Source of the DNA: DASZGI01 sp035938995
GTDB lineage: Bacteria > Actinomycetota > Actinomycetes > Streptomycetales > Catenulisporaceae
DNA length: 64,000 nucleotides
Assembly (NCBI RefSeq): GCF_035938995.1
Contig: NZ_DASZGI010000038.1
Coordinates: 11,858 to 75,857 of the forward strand
Direction of reading: 5' to 3'
Part shown: positions 8,429 through 18,566 of the stretch, one piece after another
Layout of the letters: each line of letters starts with the position of its first letter
Numbering within the stretch: position 1 is the first letter of the stretch
Notes under the pieces: generated by a model
What the model was told of the DNA's origin: nothing
The model's database searches: none
Seen by the model: only the letters and a program-made list of their open reading frames with translations
Position numbers and translations under genes: made by a program

Positions 8429-9688
8429 TTAGATGTACAGCCCGGTGGAGAGGGGGCCCTGAATCGCCGGAGCCCCATCGTCGCCGCCATGTGCCGCGCG
8501 GGCCCTGAGCGCGTACAGCTCGGCGAGTGTCGCCGACTGCCCCGCCAGCCCCTCGTCACTGCCGAGCCACGCGGCCGCCTCCTGGCGGGGCAGCGGGCCG
8601 ACCTCGATCTGGGCCAGGCAGCGGCCGGGCCGCACCACCGCCGGGTGCAGCCGCCCGAGCTCCTCGTTGGTGGTGATCGCGACCAGCACGTTCTGGCCCT
8701 GGCCGAGCAGTCCGTCGGTCAGGTTCAGCAGCCGGGACAGCGCCTGCCCGGCGGTCTGCTTCGCCCCGCCGCGCACCAGCTCGTCGCAGTCCTCGAGGAT
8801 CAGCAGCCGCCACTTGCGCTTGTCCGCGTTCGAGCCCGGCCCGTACGCCGCCCCCATGACGACCTGCAGCAGGTAGCCGGGCGAGCCGAGCAGCGCCTCG
8901 GGGTCCAGCACGCAGTCGATCTTGCACCAGCGCTGCCAGGCCAGGCCGAGCGCGCGCAGCGCCGAGGTCTTGCCGGTTCCGGGCGGCCCGTGCAGCAGGA
9001 GCAGCCGGCCGCCGACCGTGTCGGGAGTGACCGCCATGAGTCGCTCGAGCTGCACCGCGACGCCCGAAGCGTAGTTGCGCCGCACGTCCTTCCACGCCGG
9101 GGCGTCGATCGCGCGCACCTGTCGCTGGGCGTTGCCGTTGGCCACGTGCCAGAAGCCCATCTGGACCGCGTCGTCCTTCTTCCGGACGCGCTTGGCGACC
9201 AGCTGCGCGGCCCGTTGCGCGACCTCCTGGGCCAGCTGCGCCGAGATCGCGGTGACGGTCGCCATCCCGTTGCCCTGGTTCCAGCGCGTCAGCTCCAGCG
9301 TCCAGCCGTCGCCGACGACGACCTGGATCGCGTAGCTCTTGCGCTCGACGCTGCGCAGCACCCGCCCGCCCTCGGGCAGCGTCCACGCGCCCTTCTTGAA
9401 CTGGGCGATGTCGACGCAGTGCGCGTACGGCTCGCGGCCGTCGGCGAAGGCGGCGTGCCCGAGGTACTGCGCGATGTCGGCCAGCCCGCCGTTCTCCGTG
9501 GTCAGACCCCAAGTCAGCCAGCGGGTGCTCGGCTCGGGCACGTCGGGGATCGCGGGGGCCGGGTCCTCCGGCAGCCGGTCCTGCTCGAGCAGCGTGGAGA
9601 CCCCGGGCTCCGGGGCGTGCGCTTCGGTGGCGCGGGCCTGGTCAATCCTCTCCGCGGTGTGGTTCAGCTCCTCCGGTGCGATGGTCAT
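8429..9688 (-). CDS. AAA+ family ATPase (DUF5925-like N-terminal region)
   Basis: A 419-residue ATPase. The C-terminal half has a clear AAA core: Walker A LLLHGPPGTGKTSALRAL near residue 234, Walker B RLLILEDCDELV near 295, then a sensor-1 region (VAITTNEEL) and a GRCLAQIEVGPL segment typical of classical AAA modules. The N-terminal 200 residues match, as far as I recall, a domain called DUF5925 seen on such ATPases in Streptomyces. The frame is open further upstream, but ATG 9688 is chosen because upstream codons are atypical. The client protein is unknown. It stands alone, with a hairpin downstream. Confidence 0.8.
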   Translation of the reverse strand: MTIAPEELNHTAERIDQARATEAHAPEPGVSTLLEQDRLPEDPAPAIPDVPEPSTRWLTWGLTTENGGLADIAQYLGHAAFADGREPYAHCVDIAQFKKGAWTLPEGGRVLRSVERKSYAIQVVVGDGWTLELTRWNQGNGMATVTAISAQLAQEVAQRAAQLVAKRVRKKDDAVQMGFWHVANGNAQRQVRAIDAPAWKDVRRNYASGVAVQLERLMAVTPDTVGGRLLLLHGPPGTGKTSALRALGLAWQRWCKIDCVLDPEALLGSPGYLLQVVMGAAYGPGSNADKRKWRLLILEDCDELVRGGAKQTAGQALSRLLNLTDGLLGQGQNVLVAITTNEELGRLHPAVVRPGRCLAQIEVGPLPRQEAAAWLGSDEGLAGQSATLAELYALRARAAHGGDDGAPAIQGPLSTGLYI

Positions 9689-10142
9689 GGCATTAATGAT
9701 CAGGGCTCGGATGCCCCGCATCCACCTGATTTTCCGAAACGTGACGGCACCGGACCGCAGATGCAAGGCGCGCCTGCGTTCTCTCCTCGCAAGTGATGAC
9801 TGAGGGTGGGGTGGTGACGACTTTCCGGATCGGCGAGGCGGCCGATCGCGGTCCTCGCCGCTCTCCGCGAACGCCGGCTCGCGGTCCGGTGGCGCCGTGT
9901 CGCACGGTGAACCGCGGGCGACTCACCGCGACGCCTGTCAGCGTGATCGTTGCTGATTCTGCACCGTGTGTCGCGTCCCGTGTGCGCGCTGTTCATCAAC
10001 CTCCGACCGGCAATTACTTTCCGATCTGAAGATTGGTCTAGACCTTGACGGCGGCTTCGGGAGGGCGCACAGTGGGCTTTTGACGGTGCTGGTTTCTCGA
10101 TCGAGTGCGGCGATCAAACGAGCGAGATAGAGGTGATCGGCC
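9689..10142. other. 454-bp intergenic region with a DasR-like operator
   Basis: This gap lies between the divergent AAA+ ATPase and RsbW-like genes. Short open frames in it have no ribosome site or recognisable composition. The only clear signal is a palindrome at 10032-10047 (separate entry), followed by a TTGACG at 10045-10050 and another at 10080-10085, which may be -35 elements for the gene at 10143. Confidence 0.6.
10032..10047. promoter_or_regulatory. DasR-type dre operator
   Basis: ATTGGTCTAGACCTTG contains the perfect 10-bp palindrome GGTCTAGACC. The GntR regulator DasR of Streptomyces binds sites close to A-C/G-TGGTCTAGACCA-C/G-T, so 13 of 16 positions fit. Such sites usually control chitin or N-acetylglucosamine genes. 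None is adjacent here. Confidence 0.6.
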
Positions 10143-10664
10143 GTGCGGCGCCAAGCCCGCCGTCTGGCCCGTCAGATGTGGACCACAGTCGGCCCGTTGT
10201 CGGGCCTTGTCGCTGAACGGCCTGCGCGGCTGTTGCCCGGGCCGCTCGATCGATTCGTCATCACCGTGCTGCCGAGCCCGACCGCCGTGGCCGACGCCCG
10301 GCGGCTGACCATGAACACCCTCGACCGGTGGGGACTGGCCGAGCGCGCCGCCGACGCGGCCGTGGTGGTGAGCGAACTGGCCGGCAACGCCTTCAGGCAC
10401 GGTCGCGCCCCGGTGCGCCTGGTGCTGCGCTGCGAGGCGTCCGCCTTAGGACCCGCCGCGGCGTGCAGCGTCCGCGACGCCGGCAAGTGGAGCGGCGCCG
10501 GCATCCCGGACCGCGCCGCGCTGGAGGCCGCCATCTGCTCCGAGAGCGGGCGGGGGCTGTACATCGCCCGGGAACTGGCCGACTCGTTGACGGTGCGCAC
10601 CGCCCGCTACCGTCCGGGCACCGTCGTCACCGCGACGTTCACCGTGCGCCACAGCTCACACTGA
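10143..10664 (+). CDS. RsbW-like ATP-binding protein (GHKL anti-sigma/kinase fold)
   Basis: A 173-residue single-domain protein with the histidine-kinase-like ATPase fold of the RsbW/SpoIIAB family, typical of the many stand-alone copies in streptomycetes. The N box is VVSELAGNAFRHG (Glu and Asn for Mg-ATP), the G1 box is VRDAGKW, and the G2-like loop is SGRGLYIARELAD near the end. No partner sigma factor or anti-anti-sigma gene is adjacent. The GTG start follows a GAGGTGATCGG stretch. Immediately after its TGA the same frame continues into a truncated phospholipase D-like sequence, so the natural downstream neighbour has been deleted up to this stop. Confidence 0.85.
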   Translation: MRRQARRLARQMWTTVGPLSGLVAERPARLLPGPLDRFVITVLPSPTAVADARRLTMNTLDRWGLAERAADAAVVVSELAGNAFRHGRAPVRLVLRCEASALGPAAACSVRDAGKWSGAGIPDRAALEAAICSESGRGLYIARELADSLTVRTARYRPGTVVTATFTVRHSSH

Positions 10665-11270
10665 GACGGCGCCGAGTCGCTGATCCTGTCCGGCAACCTC
10701 ACCGCGAAGTACTACAGCACCAGCGTTGACTACGGCGTCTTCGACAACGACCCGACGGACGTGTCGGCGATCGAGCGTGTCTTCAACGCCGACTACAAGC
10801 ACAGCTCGGTGACCCCCGGCGACGGCGACAACCTGCTGTGGTCTCCCACCGACGCCGAGTCGCGCCTGCTGTCGGTCGTCAACCGCGCCACCACCACGCT
10901 CGACGTCGATGAGGAGGAGTTCAGCGACACCACTCTCACCAACGCGATCGCGGCCCGGGCCGCGGCAGGCGTCACCGTGCGCGTGGTCGTGGAGCACCCG
11001 TCCTCGTACTCCTCCGAGATCTCGAACGTCGACTCGTCCGGCGGCTCGGTGGTCGGCTACTCCAGCAGCACCGGAACGTATATCCACGCCAAGGCGATCG
11101 TCGCCGACTACGGCCTGTCCACCCAGCAGGTCGAGGTCGGCTCGATGAACTTCTCCGCCAACTCGGTCGGCAGCAACCGCGAACTCGGGATCATCCTGAC
11201 CGACCAGGGCGTCGCGGACACCGTCGAGAACCAGTTCAACAGCGACTTCTCGAACGGCACGCCGCAGTAG
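10665..11270 (+). pseudogene. 5'-truncated phospholipase D-like gene
   Basis: The frame right after the RsbW-like stop codon reads SLILSGNLTAKYYS, the tail of a first PLD domain. A second PLD domain follows with the HKD motif H-A-K-x4-D (YIHAKAIVAD), the GSMNFSANS segment and a final E-L-G. The first HKD motif and any signal peptide are missing. A GTG at 10761 could start a 169-residue protein with only one HKD half-site, but it has no convincing ribosome site. Two HKD motifs normally make one active site, so the remnant is probably inactive unless it dimerises. Confidence 0.8.
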
Positions 11271-11454
11271 CCACACCCTGCCGCGCGGTTGAGCGGTACT
11301 AGAGAGCCGAGCATCACGGCGGCCCGGGTCCCGGCGCGGACCCGGACCGCCGCACGCAGATTTCGGGCAGCTCGGGCTCGCGCGGGAGCAACCGAGACGC
11401 TTCGGGCGATCTCCGGGCGCTGGTACGTCGGTACCACAGGACTCCGGCGGCATG

Positions 11455-11460
11455 TAACTT
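11455..11460 (+). promoter_or_regulatory. -10 element of a leaderless promoter
   Basis: TG-TAACTT, with the hexamer at 11455-11460, is followed by six bases and the GTG start at 11467. No Shine-Dalgarno sequence is present. Confidence 0.45.
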
Positions 11461-11466
11461 GGGTGG

Positions 11467-11754
11467 GTGAGCATCTTCTTCGACCTGTTCAACCCGAACA
11501 ACCGCAACCGCACCGAAGAGCTGCGGCGGTTGGAGAACACGCGCGAGGAGGAGGCACAGGGCGAGCCCGGACGCGGCCCGATCGACCTGAAGTCCGGCAT
11601 GGTCGTCATCCGCCCGCCCGCCAAGAAGCCCGAAGCGGCACCGGCGCGGGAAGAAGCCGATTCCGCCACCGACGCCGATGACACCGACCCCGATGACACC
11701 GCCCCTGATGACGAGGACGCCGCCGCCCCCGTCGAGGGGGACGGCGGCGCCTGA
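11467..11754 (+). CDS. small acidic protein, DUF6191-like
   Basis: A 95-residue protein of unknown function. It starts with a hydrophobic SIFFDLFNP segment, then has a charged stretch (RTEELRRLENTREEE) and a PGRGPIDLKSGMVVIRPP block (about 34-53). As I recall, this block is shared by small actinobacterial proteins grouped as DUF6191. The last 45 residues are almost entirely Asp, Glu, Ala, Pro and Thr, so probably disordered. The GTG start is supported by a -10 hexamer six bases before it. The gene converges on lon, ending 28 bp from the lon stop. Confidence 0.6.
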   Translation: MSIFFDLFNPNNRNRTEELRRLENTREEEAQGEPGRGPIDLKSGMVVIRPPAKKPEAAPAREEADSATDADDTDPDDTAPDDEDAAAPVEGDGGA

Positions 11755-11781
11755 TCGCGTCCGTCGCCCGGCGGCCGGTCG

Positions 11782-14157
<2,376 letters not shown>

Positions 14158-14181
14158 GGTCAGCTCCTAGCGTCGGCGGAA

Positions 14182-14202
14182 CTTGAGTCTGCCCTGCTCA
14201 AC
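14182..14202 (-). promoter_or_regulatory. HAIR operator (HspR-binding inverted repeat) of lon
   Basis: CTTGAGT, seven bases, then GCTCAAC. The HAIR consensus is CTTGAGT-N7-ACTCAAG, so the left half is perfect, the right matches 5 of 7, and the spacing is exact. It lies in the lon promoter region. Confidence 0.8.
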
Positions 14203-14241
14203 TTCCGCCGCGCCGTAACTGTTCCGGAACCCTGTTCGCTG

Positions 14242-14550
14242 TCAGCGAGCAGGCGGGTTCGTCGCGATCGCGGCGTCGATCTGCGCGGCCATGTCCAGGT
14301 CGCGGGCGGTCACCCGGCCCCCCACGTCGTGCGTGCTGAGCGCGAAGGTGAGGGTGCGCCAGCGGATGTCGATGTCGGGATGGTGCTTGGCCTGCTCGGC
14401 GAGCACGGCGACCACGTTGACCACGTGGATGGCCGCCGGGAAGTCCTCGGCGTCGTAAGTGCGGCGGATCGCCCCGCCGTCGAAGGTCCAGCCGTCCAGT
14501 CCCTTCAGCGCGCTTTCCACTGCGTCGCGGGAGAGGGGTTCAATCTGCAC
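14242..14550 (-). CDS. 4a-hydroxytetrahydrobiopterin dehydratase (pterin-4a-carbinolamine dehydratase)
   Basis: A 102-residue PCD/DCoH-family enzyme that dehydrates 4a-hydroxytetrahydropterin to recycle the pterin cofactor. The family motif is visible: adjacent His residues in AKHHPDIDIRW, a third His in LSTHDVGG, and the conserved Asp in TARDLDMA. The start is GTG 14550, preceded by a textbook AGGAGG five bases upstream. The longer frame starting at 14658 lacks this site and begins with atypical Ser/Gln-rich codons. The gene overlaps the end of the M48 protease gene by 11 bp, so its translation probably depends on that of its neighbour. No aromatic amino-acid hydroxylase is nearby. Confidence 0.87.
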   Translation of the reverse strand: MQIEPLSRDAVESALKGLDGWTFDGGAIRRTYDAEDFPAAIHVVNVVAVLAEQAKHHPDIDIRWRTLTFALSTHDVGGRVTARDLDMAAQIDAAIATNPPAR

Positions 14551-15880
14551 CGTTGCCTCCTGAGGTCGATTCGTCGGTCGCTGGGAGCGTTGGGACTGGT
14601 CGCTGGAGCTCTGTGACATTAGATGCTGAGTCGTTCGGTGCTGCTTGATCGGGCTCACCGTCCCGGTGGACGGCCACCGGCTGGATCGACACGGCGTTTT
14701 GGGCCGCCCACGTGCGGGCGTGGGCGATGCGGGCCGGGACCGGCGGGTGCGTTCCGGCCATCGCGAGCTCGAGTCGGCTCGGCCGCAGGTCGGCGACGCC
14801 GCGCACGGCCAGCGTGCGCCAGGTGGAGACCATGGCCGCCGGGTCGCGCGTCACATCCAGCGCGAAGCCGTCCGCGCGCGCCTCGACTCTGCGGCTATAG
14901 GCGTTGTACAGCGGTGTGCCGAAGCCGCCCAAAACGGTCGCGAGGGCGACGACCAGCGCCAGTGAGCGCGGGTCGGATGCCGCCCGCCAGGGGCCGGAGC
15001 CCGTCGCTGCGGCCGGGTCGATCCCGGCAGCGGCGAGCAGCCCGGTCCAGCGCAGCGCAGCGGCGAGGACCAGGGTGAGCACGGCCATTCCGGCGGCGCC
15101 GACCGCCGTCCCCGCCACGACGTCGCGCCGTTTGGCGTGGCCGAGTTCGTGCGCCGCGATGGCGGTGATCTCCTCGGGGGCGGCTTGGTCCACGGTCGTG
15201 TCCCAGACGACGATGCGTCGCGTACGGCCCATGCCGGAGACGTAGGCGTTCATCGAGTTGGTGCGCCGCGAGGCGTCGCTGACCAGGATGTCGCGCACCG
15301 CGACGCCGGTGGTCGCGGCGAGGGCGAGCAGGCGCTCGCGTAGCGGTCCGGCCGGCATGGGGGAGAACCGGTTGAACACGGGCTCGAGGACGATCGGAAC
15401 CAGGAAGGAGACCAGGAAGACGAAACCGGCGGCCGCGGCCGCCGCGGCGAGCCACCAGGTGCCGGGCAGCGCCCGCATCAGCCCGTAGAACCCGGTCGAG
15501 ACCCCCGCCAGCAGGACAACGCCGATGAGGAAGCCCTTGACCGCGTCGAGCCAGAACAGCCGCCAGGACCGGTTGGACAGCCCCCAGGACCTGTTGGCGA
15601 TCTCGAACCTGGCCGCCAGCGGCAGGCCGACCACGCTCAGCACGAGGTCGAGCGCGACCGCCCCGAGCGCGGCCGTCGCGGCCCAGCCGCCACCGGCTAT
15701 CCGGCCGGCCGCGTGGATCAGGTGCGCGCCGAGCGCGGTGAATCCGAGGACGCACACCGCCGCCAGGTCGATCGCCGCCGAGACGATGCGCAGCGGGAGC
15801 ATCGCGCGCTTGCGCCGCCGCGACCGCTCGATCTGGGCCGGGGTGAAGTCGTCCTCCAACGCGTATTGCACGCCGCCCAT
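14540..15880 (-). CDS. M48-family zinc metalloprotease (Ste24/CAAX-protease-like)
   Basis: A membrane metalloprotease of about 446 residues. The zinc motif is HELGH in EITAIAAHELGHAKRRD. Several hydrophobic spans flank it: about four before, and two just after (AAGMAVLTLVLAAAL and a Leu-rich segment). A second zinc-ligand region with Glu (SRRVEARADGFAL) follows. The family processes membrane proteins or lipoproteins at the inner membrane; the bacterial substrate is unknown. The frame is open to a TTG at 15901, but ATG 15880 is chosen as the first ATG, with a GGCGAGAGA purine run before it. The last 11 bp overlap the dehydratase start. Confidence 0.85.
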   Translation of the reverse strand: MGGVQYALEDDFTPAQIERSRRRKRAMLPLRIVSAAIDLAAVCVLGFTALGAHLIHAAGRIAGGGWAATAALGAVALDLVLSVVGLPLAARFEIANRSWGLSNRSWRLFWLDAVKGFLIGVVLLAGVSTGFYGLMRALPGTWWLAAAAAAAGFVFLVSFLVPIVLEPVFNRFSPMPAGPLRERLLALAATTGVAVRDILVSDASRRTNSMNAYVSGMGRTRRIVVWDTTVDQAAPEEITAIAAHELGHAKRRDVVAGTAVGAAGMAVLTLVLAAALRWTGLLAAAGIDPAAATGSGPWRAASDPRSLALVVALATVLGGFGTPLYNAYSRRVEARADGFALDVTRDPAAMVSTWRTLAVRGVADLRPSRLELAMAGTHPPVPARIAHARTWAAQNAVSIQPVAVHRDGEPDQAAPNDSASNVTELQRPVPTLPATDESTSGGNGAD

Positions 15881-15996
15881 TCTCTCGCCGGAGGCCTCCA
15901 AATGCCCCTCTTCGGCGTAACCGGAGCGGCGGAAAAAGCTCGTGCAGCGCCGAACGCGCCCGCTCGTCGGCCACCGCGCGGCTTGACGCGGTTTCG

Positions 15997-16012
15997 CTGT
16001 GAAAGATCACAG
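15997..16012. promoter_or_regulatory. 16-bp palindrome upstream of the GMC oxidoreductase
   Basis: CTGTGA-AAGA-TCACAG has perfect 6-bp arms. The half-site TGTGA resembles CRP/FNR-family sites, but the spacer is 4 bp where CRP uses 6. It lies 90 bp upstream of the GMC start and within the divergent region for the M48 gene. Confidence 0.4.
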
Positions 16013-16088
16013 TGCCGCGCGGTAAAGTTACCGTCAAGTAGCTACCCGCTTGTGACGTTTGGGCATGGTAGGGCCCCACGACTCGCCT

Positions 16089-16094
16089 TACGAT
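16089..16094 (+). promoter_or_regulatory. -10 element of a leaderless GMC oxidoreductase promoter
   Basis: TACGAT at 16089-16094 is followed by seven bases and ATG 16102, with no ribosome-binding sequence between them. Confidence 0.45.
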
Positions 16095-16101
16095 CCGACC
16101 C

Positions 16102-17832
16102 ATGACTGGTGACGCGGAACAGCCGCAGGGCGATTTCGACTACGACGTCCTGGTCGTCGGCTCCGGCTTCGGCGGCTCGGTGACGGCGCTGCGGCTCACC
16201 GAGAAGGGCTACCGCGTGGGCGTCCTCGAGGCGGGCCGCCGGTTCGCCGACCACGAGTTCGCCGAGAACTCGTGGCACCTCAAGGAGTTTCTGTTCGCCC
16301 CGGGGCTCGGCATGACCGGGATCCAGCGCATCCACCGGCTCGACAACGCGCTGATCCTGGCCGGCGCGGGCGTCGGCGGCGGCTCGCTGGTCTACGCGAA
16401 CACCCTCTACCGGCCGCTGCCCGCGTTCTTCCGGGACCGGCAGTGGCGGGACATCGCCGACTGGGAGGCGGAACTCGGTCCCTACTACGACCAGGCGCAG
16501 CGCATGCTCGGCGTCGTGACATATCAGCGCACGACGCCCGCCGACGTCGAGTTGCGGCGCGTCGCGGAACAGATGGGCGTCGGCGGGACGTACCACAAGG
16601 CTCCCGTGGGAGTGTTCTTCGGCACCGGCGACGAGCCCGAGGGCACCTCGGTGCCCGACCCGTTCTTCGGCGGCGCCGGACCGAGCCGCCGGACCTGCAC
16701 GCACTGCGGCGAGTGCATGACCGGCTGCCGCCACAACGCCAAGAACACCCTCGTCAAGAACTACCTCTACCTCGCCGAGAAGAACGGCGCCGAGATCCAT
16801 CCGCTGCGCACCGTCGTCGACGTCGTCCCGCTCGACGGCGGCGGATACCGGGTGACGGCCGCCGCGACCGGCAAGCGCTCGAAGAAAGCGCGCCGCGTCT
16901 ACACGGCCGAGCAGGTGGTGTTCTCGGCAGGGGCCTACAACACCCAGAAGCTGTTGCACCGCCTGCGCTTCACCGGCCGCCTGCCCGGCTTGTCGACCGC
17001 GCTCGGCGAACTCACCCGCACCAACTCCGAGGCCCTGCTCGGCGCCTCCGCGACCGACGACCGGACGAACTTCTCCGAAGGCGTGGCCATCACCTCGTCG
17101 ATCCATCCGGACGCGAATACGCACATCGAACCGGTGCGCTACGGCCGGGGCAGCAACTCGATGAGCCTCCTGCGCGTGCCGCTGACCGACGGCGGCGGCC
17201 GGATTCCGCGACTGCTCAAGGCGTTCGGCGAGATCGCGCGGCATCCGCGCTACGCCCCGCGCCTGCTCACGACGCACAAGTTCGCCGAGCGCACGGTGAT
17301 CCTGCTGGTCATGCAGTCCCTGGACAACTCGCTCAGCGCCTACCCGCACCGCACCCTGTTCGGCCGCGTCAAGATCAAGAGCCGACAGGGGCACGGCGAG
17401 CCGAACCCGGACTGGATCCCGGCCGCCAACCAAGCAGCCCGGCTGCTCGCGGACAACATCAAGGGAGTCCCCGGCGGTACGGTCGGCGACCTGTTCGGCA
17501 TGCCGCTGACCGCGCACATCCTCGGCGGCTGCGTCCTCGGCGCCGACCCTCGGACCGGTGTCGTCGACCCCTACCATCGGGTCTTCGGATATGAGGGCTT
17601 ACACGTCGTGGACGGCTCGGCAGTCCCGGCGAATCTGGGCGTGAACCCCGCGCTGACCATCACGGCGATGGCGGAGCGGGCGATGGCGATGTGGCCCAAC
17701 AAGGGCGACGCAGACGCCCGCCCGCGCCCCGACGAGGCCTATCGGAAGGTCGTCCCGGTCGCGCCGCACCATCCGGCGGTGCCGGAGGCCGCCCCGGGCG
17801 CGCTACGCCTCCCGATCGTCGGCGTGTCCTGA
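16102..17832 (+). CDS. GMC-family FAD oxidoreductase, cholesterol-oxidase-like
   Basis: A 576-residue flavoprotein. The N-terminal dinucleotide-binding motif is DVLVVGSGFGGSVTALRL (about 15-32). The GMC C-terminal region reads HILGGCVLG and later HVVDGSAVPANLGVNPALT, with the conserved His/Asn positions. A Cys-rich segment CTHCGECMTGCRHNA (about 198-212) is typical of the ChoD-like branch, whose members are annotated as cholesterol oxidases in mycobacteria. True steroid activity for this branch is debated. No signal peptide is present, so it is cytoplasmic. The 3' end overlaps the convergent DUF3291 gene by 30 bp. Confidence 0.82.
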   Translation: MTGDAEQPQGDFDYDVLVVGSGFGGSVTALRLTEKGYRVGVLEAGRRFADHEFAENSWHLKEFLFAPGLGMTGIQRIHRLDNALILAGAGVGGGSLVYANTLYRPLPAFFRDRQWRDIADWEAELGPYYDQAQRMLGVVTYQRTTPADVELRRVAEQMGVGGTYHKAPVGVFFGTGDEPEGTSVPDPFFGGAGPSRRTCTHCGECMTGCRHNAKNTLVKNYLYLAEKNGAEIHPLRTVVDVVPLDGGGYRVTAAATGKRSKKARRVYTAEQVVFSAGAYNTQKLLHRLRFTGRLPGLSTALGELTRTNSEALLGASATDDRTNFSEGVAITSSIHPDANTHIEPVRYGRGSNSMSLLRVPLTDGGGRIPRLLKAFGEIARHPRYAPRLLTTHKFAERTVILLVMQSLDNSLSAYPHRTLFGRVKIKSRQGHGEPNPDWIPAANQAARLLADNIKGVPGGTVGDLFGMPLTAHILGGCVLGADPRTGVVDPYHRVFGYEGLHVVDGSAVPANLGVNPALTITAMAERAMAMWPNKGDADARPRPDEAYRKVVPVAPHHPAVPEAAPGALRLPIVGVS

Positions 17833-18336
17833 TAACGCCGGTTGCGCCGACGCTGACGCTGACACGGTGGCCGTCTGTCCCGGCTCCGGCGGCGGGAAGT
17901 CATCGCCCAGCCTGAAGGCGAACTGCGACGGCCCGTTCTCGCGCAGGTAGACCAGCCGCTCTTGGGCCTCCGCGACGGTGGGCCGGTGCCCGGCCGGCAC
18001 CCACCACAGCGCCGTCACCGCCTCGTCGAGCCGCTCGAACCACTCGCGCCGCCGTCTCAGCACCGCGCGATGGCCGTCGCCGTACACGAAATCGAACAGC
18101 GCGAGCGGGCTCGTCCACACCGAGGCGTTCACGATCAGCCACTCGTCGTCGAAGATCCGCAGCGCCGTCGCGTCCGAGCCGCTGTCCGAGACGAGCCGCC
18201 ACACGAAGCCGGGCGCGGCCTCCGCGAGCGCGTTGACCCGCTCGAGCCCGGCGACGAAGTCCGCCAGCCGCGGCGAGTCGAGGGGTTCGAGGAGCCGCGC
18301 GATGTTCACCTGGGCGAGTTCGAAGGCTTGGTCCAC
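17803..18336 (-). CDS. DUF3291 domain-containing protein
   Basis: A 177-residue protein matching the DUF3291 pattern as I recall it: an N-terminal LAQVNIARL strand, a central SVWTSPLALFDFVYGDGH segment, and WWVPAGHRPTVAEAQERL near residue 118. The fold is a dimeric alpha/beta barrel like that of small antibiotic monooxygenases, but no catalytic activity is established. The start is an ATG. Convergent with the GMC oxidoreductase gene, overlapping it by 30 bp at the 3' end. No operon partner is evident. Confidence 0.75.
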   Translation of the reverse strand: MDQAFELAQVNIARLLEPLDSPRLADFVAGLERVNALAEAAPGFVWRLVSDSGSDATALRIFDDEWLIVNASVWTSPLALFDFVYGDGHRAVLRRRREWFERLDEAVTALWWVPAGHRPTVAEAQERLVYLRENGPSQFAFRLGDDFPPPEPGQTATVSASASAQPALSGHADDREA

Positions 18337-18566
18337 CGGCTCACGGTAACTTCCGCCCCGGTTCCGCGCCCCTGAATATCGGTTCGGAGGTGGACCGCGG
18401 CCGGCACCGTCCCCGGCTACGCCGCCGATCCCTCCGGAGCGCTGCGCTCCTCGACCTTCTACTTCAAGACCCTTTCAATGCCGGATCGCGGACGGTCCGA
18501 TCTGGCATGATGCGAGAAATCCGGCGCGGAGCCCCGGCGCCGGACGGTCCGATGGGAGGACGCGCA

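Noticed and set aside
9793..10029. 78-codon open frame in the AAA+/RsbW-like gap
   Set aside because: No ribosome site, no recognisable domain, and the composition matches non-coding sequence.
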